Assembly: GCF_001045445.1 (NCBI RefSeq)
Contig: NZ_LFNF01000003.1
Location: forward strand, 1-64,000
From: Chryseobacterium sp. BLS98
GTDB lineage: Bacteria; Bacteroidota; Bacteroidia; Flavobacteriales; Weeksellaceae
Length of the DNA stretch: 64,000 nt
Direction: 5' to 3'
Part shown: piece after piece, positions 33,493 through 41,722 of the stretch
Numbering within the stretch: the first letter of the stretch is position 1
Layout: each line of letters opens with the position of its first letter
Notes under the pieces: model-generated
What the model was told of the DNA's origin: nothing
Databases searched by the model: none
Seen by the model: only the letters and a program-made list of their open reading frames with translations
Program-made: the position numbers and the translations under genes

Positions 33493-34476
33493 TTATTTAT
33501 TGAGAGCTTTTTCTACTTCGTTTCCGCAAAGGTCGGTGATGGATATTCCGTAAATTTTTGCCTGTTGAGGAAGAATGCTGGCCGGTGAGAATCCTGGGTT
33601 AGTATTCATTTCAAGCATGTAAGGAATACCATCCATAAGGATAAATTCACTTCTCGAAAAACCGCTCATTCCAAGGGAGTTATAAGCTCTTTTTGAGATT
33701 TCTTCCACCCTGATTCTTGTAGAATCATCAATTCTTGCAGGGGTAATTTCTTCTGAGGCGCCTTCATATTTGGCTTCATAATCAAAGAATTCGTTGGTAG
33801 GGACAATTTCGGTAATTCCTAAAACAATAGTTTCCCCTTTATAATCTATAACACCTACTGAAACTTCCATTCCGTCAAGGAAGCTTTCGATCAGGATTTC
33901 ATCATCTTCTTTAAAGGCAATTTCCGTAGCGGCAATTAATTCTGATTTCTCTTTTACTTTTGAAATTCCCAGCGACGATCCCGACTGGTTAGGCTTTACG
34001 AAAACAGGAAGACCAAGAGTTTCCACGATCTCATCCGTATTGATTTCTTCTCCTTTTCTTAAATAGATGCTTTTCGCAGAAGGAATTCCATATTTGGAAA
34101 GTACAGCCAATGTATCTTTTTTATTGAAGGTCAGAGCACTTTGGTAGAAATCACAGCCGGTATACTTCTGCCCGATGGCATCCCAGTAGGCCTGGAGAAT
34201 TCCGTTTTCACCCGGAGTTCCGTGGATAATATTGAAACAGACATCAAATTTCAGCTTTTCATTGTTGTCCAGCGTTACTGAAAAATCTCCGCGGTTGATT
34301 TCATATTTTTTATCATTTTCACCCAGAAAATACCATTCATCTTTAAGGATAACTACTTTATATACATCATATAGATTTCTGTCCAGAGAATCGTAGATCA
34401 ACTGACCGCTTTTTAAGGAAACCACATATTCGTCCGAATAGCCTCCCATAACAACGGCAACACTTTTTTTGCTCAT
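33493..34476 (-). CDS. ddl: D-alanine--D-alanine ligase
   Basis: A 327-residue ATP-grasp ligase that makes D-Ala-D-Ala for peptidoglycan. KKSVAVVMGGYSDEYVVSL begins the family, LPVFVKPNQSGSSLGISKV supplies the glycine-rich ATP loop, and RSEFILMDGIPYMLEMNTNPGFSPAS the magnesium site (NTNPG). I use the ATG at 34476, since the upstream extension to 34512 precedes the family N-terminus. Divergent from the PASTA-protein gene. Confidence 0.96.
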   Translation of the reverse strand: MSKKSVAVVMGGYSDEYVVSLKSGQLIYDSLDRNLYDVYKVVILKDEWYFLGENDKKYEINRGDFSVTLDNNEKLKFDVCFNIIHGTPGENGILQAYWDAIGQKYTGCDFYQSALTFNKKDTLAVLSKYGIPSAKSIYLRKGEEINTDEIVETLGLPVFVKPNQSGSSLGISKVKEKSELIAATEIAFKEDDEILIESFLDGMEVSVGVIDYKGETIVLGITEIVPTNEFFDYEAKYEGASEEITPARIDDSTRIRVEEISKRAYNSLGMSGFSRSEFILMDGIPYMLEMNTNPGFSPASILPQQAKIYGISITDLCGNEVEKALNK

Positions 34477-34597
34477 AACCATTATAGTATCAATTAAGGC
34501 AAATTTAATCATTTTATGTAATGCAATAAGGGAAATTCAGAAATTTTAAAATTCAAAATGAATTGTGTTAAATAAAAGTACATTTAAAATTATTAGC

Positions 34598-34605
34598 TAT
34601 ATTTG
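34598..34605 (+). promoter_or_regulatory. Candidate -7 box TATATTTG for the PASTA/RluA-family operon
   Basis: Exact TAnnTTTG match 26 bp before the ATG at 34632. -33 element unclear. Confidence 0.5.
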
Positions 34606-34631
34606 CCGTTATAATTAAAGTATTTTTAAGT

Positions 34632-35735
34632 ATGCTTAAATCACTTTTCAATTGGAAAGTTTTACTGAATTTAGTAGTCGCCATCGGTGTTTTTGTGGGG
34701 TTGGTGTGGCTTACTTTCCGCTGGTTGGAGTACCATACAAATCACGGTCAGGAAATTCCTGTGCCCAATGTTATTAATAAATCGGTCTATGATGCCGTAA
34801 AAATATTAGAGGATACCGGGCTGGAGTATGAAGTAGACAGTGCGGAATATAATCCTAAATATAAACCTTTCCAGGTTTTAAAAATGCATCCTTTATCCAG
34901 TTCGCGTGTAAAGCCGGGATCACTGGTAAGAATTGTTGTGAACCCAAGAACGTGGGCTCCTATTACTGTTCCGGATGTAATTAATAAATATTCAGGACTG
35001 GCGTTCCAGAGACTGGATCAGGTGGGTCTTAAGATCGGAGATACCATCTATGAGCCGAGTATTCAGAAAGATGCTCTTTTAAGAGTATTATATAAAGGTA
35101 ATGCAGTGAATCCGGGTTCACGACTTCCGAGATTCTCCGTAATCGATGTTGTAGTGGGATCAGGGCCTATGAGAAATATTTCTATTCCTAATGTGGTAGG
35201 GCTTTCGGTAAAAGAAGCAAGAGCTGTAATCGCAAGAAGCTTATTCGAAGTAGGGCTTGTAGAACATGAAGATGGAAGCAAGGATGAATCTGATATTATC
35301 TATTATCAGGATCCGGCTTCAGGAGATGTAAGGGATCAGGGAATGCAGATTGACCTTTGGGCCAGTAAGAGAACCCCTGCGGAACTTAGAGCAAAAGTAG
35401 AGCAGCTGAATTCTATTTACAGGATGAAAGTAGATACCTCACTGCCTCCGGTACGTTATGAGGAGGTTCCTAACTATCAGGAGCCCAATTATGAGCCGCC
35501 TGTAGCCGCTCCGGTGCCTAAAAAAGAAGTTCCTAAGCCTGAACCTGCTAAAACAGAACCAGCCAAGACAACTACTAGTGCAGCTACAGGAACTAAACCT
35601 GCAGGGACTACAGCAGAAAAGCCAAAGACCACTGCAACAGGCAATCAAAATTCAGGCAGCAAACCGGCAACAGCCGGAAATACAACTCAGCAGCCGGCTC
35701 AAAAACCAAAAGCTAAGAAAGTAGTAGTAGAATAA
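34632..35735 (+). CDS. PASTA domain membrane protein
   Basis: A 367-residue protein with a cytoplasmic N-terminus, one membrane helix (LLNLVVAIGVFVGLVWLTFRWL, about 11-32) and three PASTA repeats starting at IPVPNVINKSVYDAVKILEDTGL, ITVPDVINKYSGLAFQRLDQVGL and ISIPNVVGLSVKEARAVIARSLF. PASTA domains bind peptidoglycan or muropeptides. The C-terminal 100 residues are Pro/Lys/Ala/Thr-rich and disordered. There is no kinase or transpeptidase domain, so it may be a structural wall sensor; ddl is divergent and an RluA-type synthase follows, a neighbourhood seen in flavobacteria. Confidence 0.93.
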   Translation: MLKSLFNWKVLLNLVVAIGVFVGLVWLTFRWLEYHTNHGQEIPVPNVINKSVYDAVKILEDTGLEYEVDSAEYNPKYKPFQVLKMHPLSSSRVKPGSLVRIVVNPRTWAPITVPDVINKYSGLAFQRLDQVGLKIGDTIYEPSIQKDALLRVLYKGNAVNPGSRLPRFSVIDVVVGSGPMRNISIPNVVGLSVKEARAVIARSLFEVGLVEHEDGSKDESDIIYYQDPASGDVRDQGMQIDLWASKRTPAELRAKVEQLNSIYRMKVDTSLPPVRYEEVPNYQEPNYEPPVAAPVPKKEVPKPEPAKTEPAKTTTSAATGTKPAGTTAEKPKTTATGNQNSGSKPATAGNTTQQPAQKPKAKKVVVE

Positions 35736-35759
35736 TAACAATTTATTATAAAAAATATA

Positions 35760-35789
35760 GGCTTCAACTGCAAAATGTTGGGGCCTTTT
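35760..35789 (+). terminator. Weak intrinsic terminator between PASTA and RluA-family genes
   Basis: GGCTTCAAC (35760-35768) pairs with GTTGGGGCC (35777-35785) with two G-U pairs, then TTTT. It may only partly stop transcription into the downstream gene, whose ATG is 17 bp away. Confidence 0.5.
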
Positions 35790-35806
35790 GTGTAAAAAAT
35801 AAAACA

Positions 35807-36880
35807 ATGGCAGAAGATAACGAAGATTTTTTTGACGAAGAATTATTAGAGTCCGACAGTTTGGAGAACATCGATATTGATGAGGAAAATAAGGGATTAT
35901 ACGAACATCTTAACATCAAAGTTGATAAAAACCAGGAGCCTTTAAGGATTGATAAGTTCTTATTAATATACAGGCAGAATTCTTCACGGAACAAAATTTC
36001 TCAAACCTGCAGGGCAGGAAATGTTGTGGTCAATGGTGCTCCGGTAAAACAGAACTACCGTGTAAAACCCGGTGACCAGATTTCTGTGCTTCTTGCCCAT
36101 CCGCCAAGAGAAAATGTAATCATTCCCCAGGATATCCCTGTCAATATTATTTATGAAGATGATGATCTGGTGGTCGTAGATAAAGAACCGGGAATGGTAG
36201 TACATCCCGGACACGGAAACTGGGACAAAACATTGGTGAACGCGCTTGCTTTCCATTTTGAAAAAAACGGTGATAAATCTGATCTGGACAGGGTAGGACT
36301 GGTTCACCGGATCGATAAAGATACATCCGGCCTTCTGGTGATCGCTAAAAATGAATATGCACTGAGCTTTTTAGCTAAACAGTTTTTCAACAGAACGACA
36401 AAAAGATTGTACTGGGCTTTTGTCTGGGGAAATCCACAGGAAGATGAAGGAACCATAAGAGGACATATCGGAAGACATCCTAAAAACCGTATGCAGATGT
36501 CCGTTTATGAGGATGGAAGCCATGGTAAGCATGCTGTGACGCATTATAAGGTTTTGGAACGGTTTAGATACATGACTTGGGTAGAATGTAAACTGGAGAC
36601 AGGAAGAACCCATCAGATCCGTGCTCATTTCAAACATATCGGCCATACTTTGTTTAATGACGAAAGATATGAAGGGCATACCCCGCTGAGAGGAGTGAAT
36701 CTGCCTAAGTATAAGCAGTTTATAAAAAATGTATTCGAAATTCTCCCTAGACATGCGCTTCATGCCCACACTTTAGGGTTTATACACCCAACAACTAAAA
36801 AGGAATTATATTTTGAGAGCCCAATGCCTAAAGATATGGCGGATGCTGTAAAAAAATGGAGAAATTATTTAGAAAACTAA
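35807..36880 (+). CDS. RluA-family pseudouridine synthase (RluD-like)
   Basis: A 357-residue enzyme with an acidic N-terminal extension, an S4 RNA-binding domain (LRIDKFLLIYRQNSSRNKISQTCRAGNVVVNG, about 45-76) and the catalytic domain. The active Asp lies in LVHRIDKDTSGLLVIAKN, and LETGRTHQIRAHFKHIGHTLFND is a further conserved block. RluD modifies helix 69 of 23S rRNA; RluA-type members need not share that site. Same strand as the PASTA gene. Confidence 0.93.
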   Translation: MAEDNEDFFDEELLESDSLENIDIDEENKGLYEHLNIKVDKNQEPLRIDKFLLIYRQNSSRNKISQTCRAGNVVVNGAPVKQNYRVKPGDQISVLLAHPPRENVIIPQDIPVNIIYEDDDLVVVDKEPGMVVHPGHGNWDKTLVNALAFHFEKNGDKSDLDRVGLVHRIDKDTSGLLVIAKNEYALSFLAKQFFNRTTKRLYWAFVWGNPQEDEGTIRGHIGRHPKNRMQMSVYEDGSHGKHAVTHYKVLERFRYMTWVECKLETGRTHQIRAHFKHIGHTLFNDERYEGHTPLRGVNLPKYKQFIKNVFEILPRHALHAHTLGFIHPTTKKELYFESPMPKDMADAVKKWRNYLEN

Positions 36881-36900
36881 AAATATATTGAGAATTTTTT

Positions 36901-36908
36901 TATATTTG
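36901..36908 (+). promoter_or_regulatory. Candidate -7 box TATATTTG of the PorP/SprF-like gene
   Basis: Exact TAnnTTTG match that ends 24 bp before the ATG at 36932 and supports that start over a TTG at 36914. Confidence 0.55.
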
Positions 36909-36931
36909 TTGAATTGAAATCAAGATTTGTT

Positions 36932-37882
36932 ATGAGAAAACTATATGCTATCGTATGTTTAGCTCTTTTGTCAAATGCATACAAAGCACAAGAATCACTA
37001 CCATACTATCAGCAATATCTTCTGGATGGTGAATTCCTGTTCAACCCAGCTCAGTACGGAAAGACCGACTACGTGCAGCTTAATGCTAATTACCACAAAC
37101 AATTTGACAAGTTTAGCGATTCTCCAAATACGCAGTCTATAGGAATCAACGGGAACATCTTCGACAGAGTGGGAGCAGGGCTCTCTATTTTCAGAGACAG
37201 TAATGGCCCTATTTCTGCAGGCGGTATTACAGCGGGAGCTTCATACTTTATTCCACTAAGTAGTGAAGGAGAAAGAAAAGACCAATTCTCTTTTGGTACC
37301 AGTGTTTCATTTTATAATATGAACTTCGACTATACTTCAGTGAACGTTGAAGATGGCTACGATCCACTATTGATCGGAAAAGAAGGGAATATTTTTATGG
37401 CTTATGCCAACTTCGGTGCAGCTGCTACCTATAGAAACATTTTTGCAGGAGTATCTGTAAACGATATCGCACTAAGCAATGATAAGGCTATCGTAAACGG
37501 AATTGAGCCTTCACCAATTAAATTCTTCTTAAACTTAGGATATGACTGGCATTTTGCTGACAATATCTATGTAACGCCATCAGCGTTGATCAACCTGAAT
37601 ACGAATTCAACAAGAATGATCGACTATAACTTAATGGCTACTTTCTTTAATGATATTAATTCATTCTCTGCCGGAGTAAGCTACAGAACGGTACAGAACA
37701 GATTCGACAGCCAGCAGCTTCAGGTAGCACCAGTGATTAAAGTAAGATTTAATAAATTCATGGTTGGAGCTACTTACAACATCGGAATGTCTGATATCCA
37801 GACTTATGGTGGAAACAGCTTTATGATTAGTTTAGGATATAACTTCGATAACTTTATTAATCATAGAGGATATAGATATTAA
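36932..37882 (+). CDS. PorP/SprF family T9SS-associated outer membrane protein
   Basis: A 316-residue protein with a signal peptide (MRKLYAIVCLALLSNAYKAQ) and the PorP/SprF signature start SLPYYQQYLLDGEFLFNPAQYGK. The body is beta-rich with repeated aromatic strands and ends in FDNFINHRGYRY, an outer-membrane barrel pattern. PorP/SprF proteins anchor T9SS-secreted proteins such as SprB to the surface. No large adhesin gene is next to it, so its cargo is elsewhere or absent. It ends at a terminator that touches hemW. Confidence 0.9.
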   Translation: MRKLYAIVCLALLSNAYKAQESLPYYQQYLLDGEFLFNPAQYGKTDYVQLNANYHKQFDKFSDSPNTQSIGINGNIFDRVGAGLSIFRDSNGPISAGGITAGASYFIPLSSEGERKDQFSFGTSVSFYNMNFDYTSVNVEDGYDPLLIGKEGNIFMAYANFGAAATYRNIFAGVSVNDIALSNDKAIVNGIEPSPIKFFLNLGYDWHFADNIYVTPSALINLNTNSTRMIDYNLMATFFNDINSFSAGVSYRTVQNRFDSQQLQVAPVIKVRFNKFMVGATYNIGMSDIQTYGGNSFMISLGYNFDNFINHRGYRY

Positions 37883-37905
37883 TCTGATATAATTTAAATA
37901 AATTT

Positions 37906-37933
37906 GAGCTCTGAAATTTTCAGAGCTTTTTTT
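37906..37933 (+). terminator. Intrinsic terminator abutting the hemW start codon
   Basis: GAGCTCTGAAA and TTTTCAGAGCTT form a stem (37906-37928) followed by TTTTTTT to 37933. The hemW ATG begins at 37934. It terminates the PorP/SprF-like transcript, but no room is left for a separate hemW promoter and leader between them. Confidence 0.85.
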
Positions 37934-39058
37934 ATGATATATATTCACATTCCATTCTGCAAGCAGAAATGCAGCTACTGCAACTTTCACTTTTCCACTT
38001 CTTTAAACTTTAAAGATGAAATGATCGGTGCCATGAAAACCGAAATGCGGCTTAGAAAAGATGAACTGCAGAATAAAAATCTGAAATCCCTGTATTTTGG
38101 AGGCGGAACCCCTTCCATTCTTTCGGCAGATGAAATCAAAGGTCTGATTGATGAGGTACAGAAGTATTTCAGTTTTGATAGTGATATCGAGGTTACTTTG
38201 GAGGCCAACCCGGATGATCTGGACAAAAATTTTTTAAAACAGTTGGCTCAATCTCCGGTCAACAGGCTTTCCATCGGGACCCAGAGTTTTTTTGAAGAAG
38301 ATCTTAAGCTGATGAACCGTGCTCATAATGCTTCTGAAGCAGAGAGTTCAATCAAAAGAGCTCAGGATTTTGGCTTCGAAAACTTAAGCATAGACCTGAT
38401 CTATGGCTCTCCAACGTCGAATCTGGACATCTGGAAGGAGAATTTAAATAAAACCATAGCCCTTAAAGTTCCGCATATTTCATCCTATGCATTAACCGTT
38501 GAACCTAAAACAGCTTTGGAAAACTGGATTTCGAAAGGAAAAATTGCCAGTCCACGGGAAGAAGAACAGAATAAAGAGTTTTACTACCTGTCAGATTTTT
38601 TAAAAGACAATGGATTTGAGCATTATGAAGTCTCCAATTTTGCAAAACCAGGCTTTTATTCAAGACACAATTCTGCATATTGGAAGTACAGAGACTATCT
38701 GGGGATCGGGCCTTCCGCACATTCTTATAATGGATTTGATGTCAGAAGCTGGAATGTTGCCAACAACCAGCAGTATATCAAAAAGCTTCATACCGGAATT
38801 CTTGCCAAAGAAGAAGAAATCCTGTCGCAGGAAGATCAGTTCAATGAAATGATCATGATCGGGCTGAGAACAATTTGGGGTGTAAATCTTGATAGTCTGA
38901 AGAATAAATTCAATGATAAGATCCTTGAACATTTCCAATCCGAGATAAAATCTAAAATAGAAGAAGGTATTTTGGTCATTGAAGATAACCATCTGAAAAT
39001 TCCGGAAAAGCATTGGTTTATGGCGGATGGGATTGCTTCAGATTTATTTATGGTATAA
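37934..39058 (+). CDS. hemW: HemW-like radical SAM heme chaperone
   Basis: A 374-residue radical SAM protein. MIYIHIPFCKQKCSYCNFHF gives the CxxxCxxC iron-sulfur site directly after the start, and YFGGGTPSIL the SAM-binding motif. SIGTQSFFEEDL and NLSIDLIYGSP follow as in HemW, which lacks the C-terminal features of true HemN and inserts heme into respiratory proteins. The ATG at 37934 is forced by the CxxxCxxC position. A terminator T-run ends on the base before it. Confidence 0.9.
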   Translation: MIYIHIPFCKQKCSYCNFHFSTSLNFKDEMIGAMKTEMRLRKDELQNKNLKSLYFGGGTPSILSADEIKGLIDEVQKYFSFDSDIEVTLEANPDDLDKNFLKQLAQSPVNRLSIGTQSFFEEDLKLMNRAHNASEAESSIKRAQDFGFENLSIDLIYGSPTSNLDIWKENLNKTIALKVPHISSYALTVEPKTALENWISKGKIASPREEEQNKEFYYLSDFLKDNGFEHYEVSNFAKPGFYSRHNSAYWKYRDYLGIGPSAHSYNGFDVRSWNVANNQQYIKKLHTGILAKEEEILSQEDQFNEMIMIGLRTIWGVNLDSLKNKFNDKILEHFQSEIKSKIEEGILVIEDNHLKIPEKHWFMADGIASDLFMV

Positions 39059-39070
39059 ATAAGTAATATC

Positions 39071-39096
39071 CATGCTGAACGGAGTCGAGACATGAG
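39071..39096. repeat. Degenerate dispersed intergenic repeat
   Basis: CTGAACGGAGTCGAGACATG resembles a widespread Bacteroidota intergenic word (of the type CTGAACGAAGTCGAAG). A CATG occurs on each side. Only one copy is seen in the window. Confidence 0.4.
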
Positions 39097-39177
39097 CAAA
39101 AAATGGCAACACAGTTTCAATATTATACCATAGAAATAAAGTCTGAAATCAGGAATACAAAAATCTAAAAATCTTTG

Positions 39178-39185
39178 TATTTTTG
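39178..39185 (+). promoter_or_regulatory. -7 box TATTTTTG of murI, supporting a TTG start
   Basis: Exact TAnnTTTG match 19 bp before TTG at 39205. The longer frame from TTG at 39175 would start inside the promoter, so 39205 is preferred. Confidence 0.5.
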
Positions 39186-39204
39186 TATAAAAATTTCAGT
39201 TCAC

Positions 39205-40035
39205 TTGAAAACTAAAAAGCAAGATTATTCACATCTTTCACCAAGCCAGCCTATCGGTATTTTCGATAGCGGGGTGGGAGGACTTACCGTAGCTAAAGAG
39301 ATCAAAAGACTTCTTCCTCACGAAGACCTGATCTATTTTGGAGATACCAAACACCTTCCGTACGGTGAAAAATCAAAAGATGCGATCATCGAATATTCTA
39401 CCAAGATCACCAATTTTCTACTTCAGCAGAACTGTAAAGCCATTGTCATTGCGTGTAACACGGCTACGGCAAATGCTTTGAATGAAGTTATGCAGTCTGT
39501 GAACGGGAAAGTACCTGTAATAGACGTAATCAATCCGGTTGCAGAAAAGGTAGCCTATGAAATTCATAATAATGTTGGTGTCATCGCGACAAAAGCTACT
39601 GTGAATTCCGGACTGTACAAAAAAAGTATCAGAAAGCAGAATAAATGGATTAAGGTTGATGAGCTGGCAACTCCGTTATTGGTTCCTGCCATTGAAGAAG
39701 GATTCAAAAACCATCCGATAACACATGCTATCATTTATAATTATTTGAGTAATAACAAGCTCAAAAATATTGAAACGCTGATCCTTGGCTGTACACATTA
39801 TCCTTTGCTGATTGATGAGATTAAACAATACTACGGAAACAGAGTCCGCGTGATTGATTCACCCAATATTGTAGCCAACCACCTGAAAATTATCCTGGAT
39901 AAATACCATCTTCTGAATGATAATAATCCAAAGCCAAACTATCATTTCTATCTCTCGGATCTGACGAAAAACTTTGAAAAGATCTCTAAGAAATTCTTTG
40001 GAAAAACAATAGATTTAGAACTGAAAGTATTATAA
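39205..40035 (+). CDS. murI: Glutamate racemase
   Basis: A 276-residue cofactor-independent racemase that makes D-glutamate for peptidoglycan. PIGIFDSGVGGLTVAKEI (near 16-33) carries the first catalytic region, VIACNTATANAL the first catalytic Cys, and LILGCTHYPLL the second. The start is a TTG at 39205 (no ATG exists before the conserved core in the open frame); the family opening KTKKQDYSHL follows it. A bidirectional terminator lies after it. Confidence 0.95.
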   Translation: MKTKKQDYSHLSPSQPIGIFDSGVGGLTVAKEIKRLLPHEDLIYFGDTKHLPYGEKSKDAIIEYSTKITNFLLQQNCKAIVIACNTATANALNEVMQSVNGKVPVIDVINPVAEKVAYEIHNNVGVIATKATVNSGLYKKSIRKQNKWIKVDELATPLLVPAIEEGFKNHPITHAIIYNYLSNNKLKNIETLILGCTHYPLLIDEIKQYYGNRVRVIDSPNIVANHLKIILDKYHLLNDNNPKPNYHFYLSDLTKNFEKISKKFFGKTIDLELKVL

Positions 40036-40039
40036 TATA

Positions 40040-40068
40040 AAAAGCTGTTTCACCTGAAACAGCTTTTT
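40040..40068. terminator. Bidirectional intrinsic terminator
   Basis: AAAAGCTGTTTC (40040-40051) pairs with GAAACAGCTTTT around ACCT, with A and T runs on both sides, between convergent murI and nitroreductase genes. Confidence 0.9.
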
Positions 40069-40090
40069 ATTTTTTTAATATTCCCTGAAA

Positions 40091-40690
40091 TCAGGGCTCT
40101 AAAATAACCATTTCACTCTTCAGTCTCCTTTTAGGAGTTGTTGCCGGATGGTTAGTGTCATTTTCATCCCTTTTTCCGAGGGTTACTGCAAAAAGTGTTT
40201 CATAAGAATCATTTTTAAGGATCTCGTCATATTTTTCAGTCTCAATACCTTCCATTGGGGTGGAATCTATTCCCATAGCTGCACATGCGGAAAGAAGAAC
40301 TCCCAGTGAAAGATAAACCTGATGGCCCATCCATGCCTTAACAAACTCTTCACCGTGTGGTTTTACCATGTTTCTGTAATAATTTACCGAACCTTCGGGA
40401 AGATTCTCTTCAATCTGTTTCTCAAAATCTCCCGGATTTTTCAGTACCTGGAATACAACCAGATGACTGCTTTGCAGCACTTTTTCCTTATTAAAGTAAG
40501 AAGCATCCCCTAATTGTTCCTTAAGCTCAGGCTTATTAACGAAAATAAAATTCCACGGCTGGCTGTTAATGGAAGAAGGGCTGAGATTAAGAATCTCTTT
40601 CAGTTCTGCAATCTGTTCTGCACTGATTTTTCCCTGAGGATCATACTTTTTTACCGTATACCTCTTTTTCATCTGTTCTAAAAAGCTCAT
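40091..40690 (-). CDS. NAD(P)H-dependent nitroreductase family oxidoreductase
   Basis: A 199-residue flavin-dependent oxidoreductase of the nitroreductase (NfsB-like) family. RYTVKKYDPQGKISAEQIAELKEILNLSPSSINSQPWNFIFV (10-51) binds FMN through the Arg and the Ser/Asn loop, and GVLLSACAAMGIDSTPMEGIE continues it. It probably reduces quinones or nitro compounds. The divergent gene 86 bp away encodes an HxlR regulator, a classic control arrangement, so it is likely induced by electrophiles. Confidence 0.92.
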   Translation of the reverse strand: MSFLEQMKKRYTVKKYDPQGKISAEQIAELKEILNLSPSSINSQPWNFIFVNKPELKEQLGDASYFNKEKVLQSSHLVVFQVLKNPGDFEKQIEENLPEGSVNYYRNMVKPHGEEFVKAWMGHQVYLSLGVLLSACAAMGIDSTPMEGIETEKYDEILKNDSYETLFAVTLGKRDENDTNHPATTPKRRLKSEMVILEP

Positions 40691-40699
40691 AAATTATTG

Positions 40700-40771
40700 T
40701 ACTATCATTTTTATAGTTGCAAAACTAATGTAAGTTTAATACATTTGCAATAACGGTAAAAAAGGATAGTA
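40700..40771. promoter_or_regulatory. Overlapping face-to-face divergent promoters with operator-like palindromes
   Basis: For the HxlR gene: TTG at 40717-40719, 20 bp, TACATTTG at 40740-40747. For the nitroreductase: minus-strand TTG at 40750-40748, 20 bp, TAGTTTTG at 40727-40720. The two promoters therefore overlap almost completely and face each other inside a TTGCAA-bounded palindrome (40717-40750). ACTAT (40701-40705) and ATAGT (40713-40717) form an inverted repeat at the nitroreductase start site, and TACTATC (40700-40706) is mirrored by GATAGTA (40765-40771). These are good HxlR operator candidates. Confidence 0.65.
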
Positions 40772-40775
40772 TAAA

Positions 40776-41126
40776 ATGTATACAATAGACAACAAAGAAT
40801 ATCCATGCTGCACCAGCGTAACGATGAGATTTATAGGGGGGAAGTGGAAGGCGGTAATTCTGCATCACTTACTTGATGGCGCCAAAAGATATAACGAGCT
40901 GAAAAAGTCTATTCCAACCATTACAGAAAGAACTTTGAGTCTTCAGCTAAAGCAGCTTGAAGAAGACCATATCGTCAACAGAAGAGTATATACGGAAAAA
41001 CCTCCGCTGATGGTAGAATATACCCTTACGGAATTTGGAAAAACATTACTGCCGGTACTTGAAGCTATTACAAACTGGGGAATTGCTGCGCCTGACCATT
41101 CTATCAAAAAAATAATCAGGAACTAA
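40776..41126 (+). CDS. HxlR family transcriptional regulator
   Basis: A 116-residue winged-helix regulator. CCTSVTMRFIGGKWKAVILHHLLDG (12-36) is the HxlR signature with Cys12 and Cys13 near the N-terminus, which in redox-sensing members (YodB, CatR) controls DNA binding. RYNELKKSIPTITERTLSLQLKQLEED is the recognition region. It is divergent from the nitroreductase it probably represses. Its stop codon overlaps the stop of rsmD, transcribed the other way. Confidence 0.93.
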   Translation: MYTIDNKEYPCCTSVTMRFIGGKWKAVILHHLLDGAKRYNELKKSIPTITERTLSLQLKQLEEDHIVNRRVYTEKPPLMVEYTLTEFGKTLLPVLEAITNWGIAAPDHSIKKIIRN

Positions 41127-41139
41127 ATTTCCTGATTAT
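41112..41139. terminator. Terminator-like hairpin inside overlapping 3' ends
   Basis: ATAATCAGGAA (41112-41122) and TTCCTGATTAT (41129-41139) are exact complements, 11 bp with a 6-nt loop holding both stop codons. On the minus strand the stem is followed by TTTTTTT, a standard terminator for rsmD. Each arm is coding sequence of both genes. Confidence 0.75.
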
Positions 41140-41695
41140 CTTCTTTATTCGCTTCGAAAAAACTGAAACTTACATTTCCGTATTTTCGGGTATCTATTAA
41201 ATTGGGATGCTCCAGTTTCATCCTGCTCTGGTGTTCTACAATCAGGATTCCATTGGGTTTTACAAATTTATTATTCAGAACCAGAGATAGCAGTTCATAA
41301 TATTTCTTTTCTTCCATTTCAAACGGAGCATCAGAAAATACAATTTCAAAGCTTTTCTTATTTCTGAATTTTTTAAGCCAGTCAAAAACGTCACCCCTCT
41401 GAACATTGATCTGCAGTGACATATCCAGTTCTGAAGCAGTAGAATTAATAAAGCTGGTGTGTTTCGGGTTCAGTTCCACTGAAGTCACATCCTGGCATCC
41501 TCTGGAGGCAAATTCAAAGGTGATGGAACCGATGCCGGCAAAAAGATCCAGCACGGAAATCGACTGCATATCATATTTATTTTCCAGGATACTGAAAAGT
41601 GCTTCCTTGGCAAAATCTGTAGTAGGTCTTACATCAAAATTTTTGGGAGCCGCAATTTTTTTCGCTTTCCACTTGCCGGATATTATTCTGAACAT
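41123..41695 (-). CDS. rsmD: 16S rRNA (guanine-N2)-methyltransferase RsmD
   Basis: A 190-residue SAM methyltransferase acting on G966 (E. coli numbering) of 16S rRNA. MFRIISGKWKAKKIAAPKNFDVRPTTDFAKEALFSIL is the conserved opening, and VLDLFAGIGSITFEFASRGCQDVTSVELNP the SAM site. The catalytic motif, usually DPPY/F, reads SDAPFE, with Ala replacing the first Pro. The order rsmD - DUF3822 - Smr - phosphoesterase on one strand suggests a shared transcript, though hairpins and internal promoters occur. Confidence 0.93.
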   Translation of the reverse strand: MFRIISGKWKAKKIAAPKNFDVRPTTDFAKEALFSILENKYDMQSISVLDLFAGIGSITFEFASRGCQDVTSVELNPKHTSFINSTASELDMSLQINVQRGDVFDWLKKFRNKKSFEIVFSDAPFEMEEKKYYELLSLVLNNKFVKPNGILIVEHQSRMKLEHPNLIDTRKYGNVSFSFFEANKEDNQEI

Positions 41696-41722
41696 ATTTG
41701 TTTAGGGTTTAGGTAACAGGTT

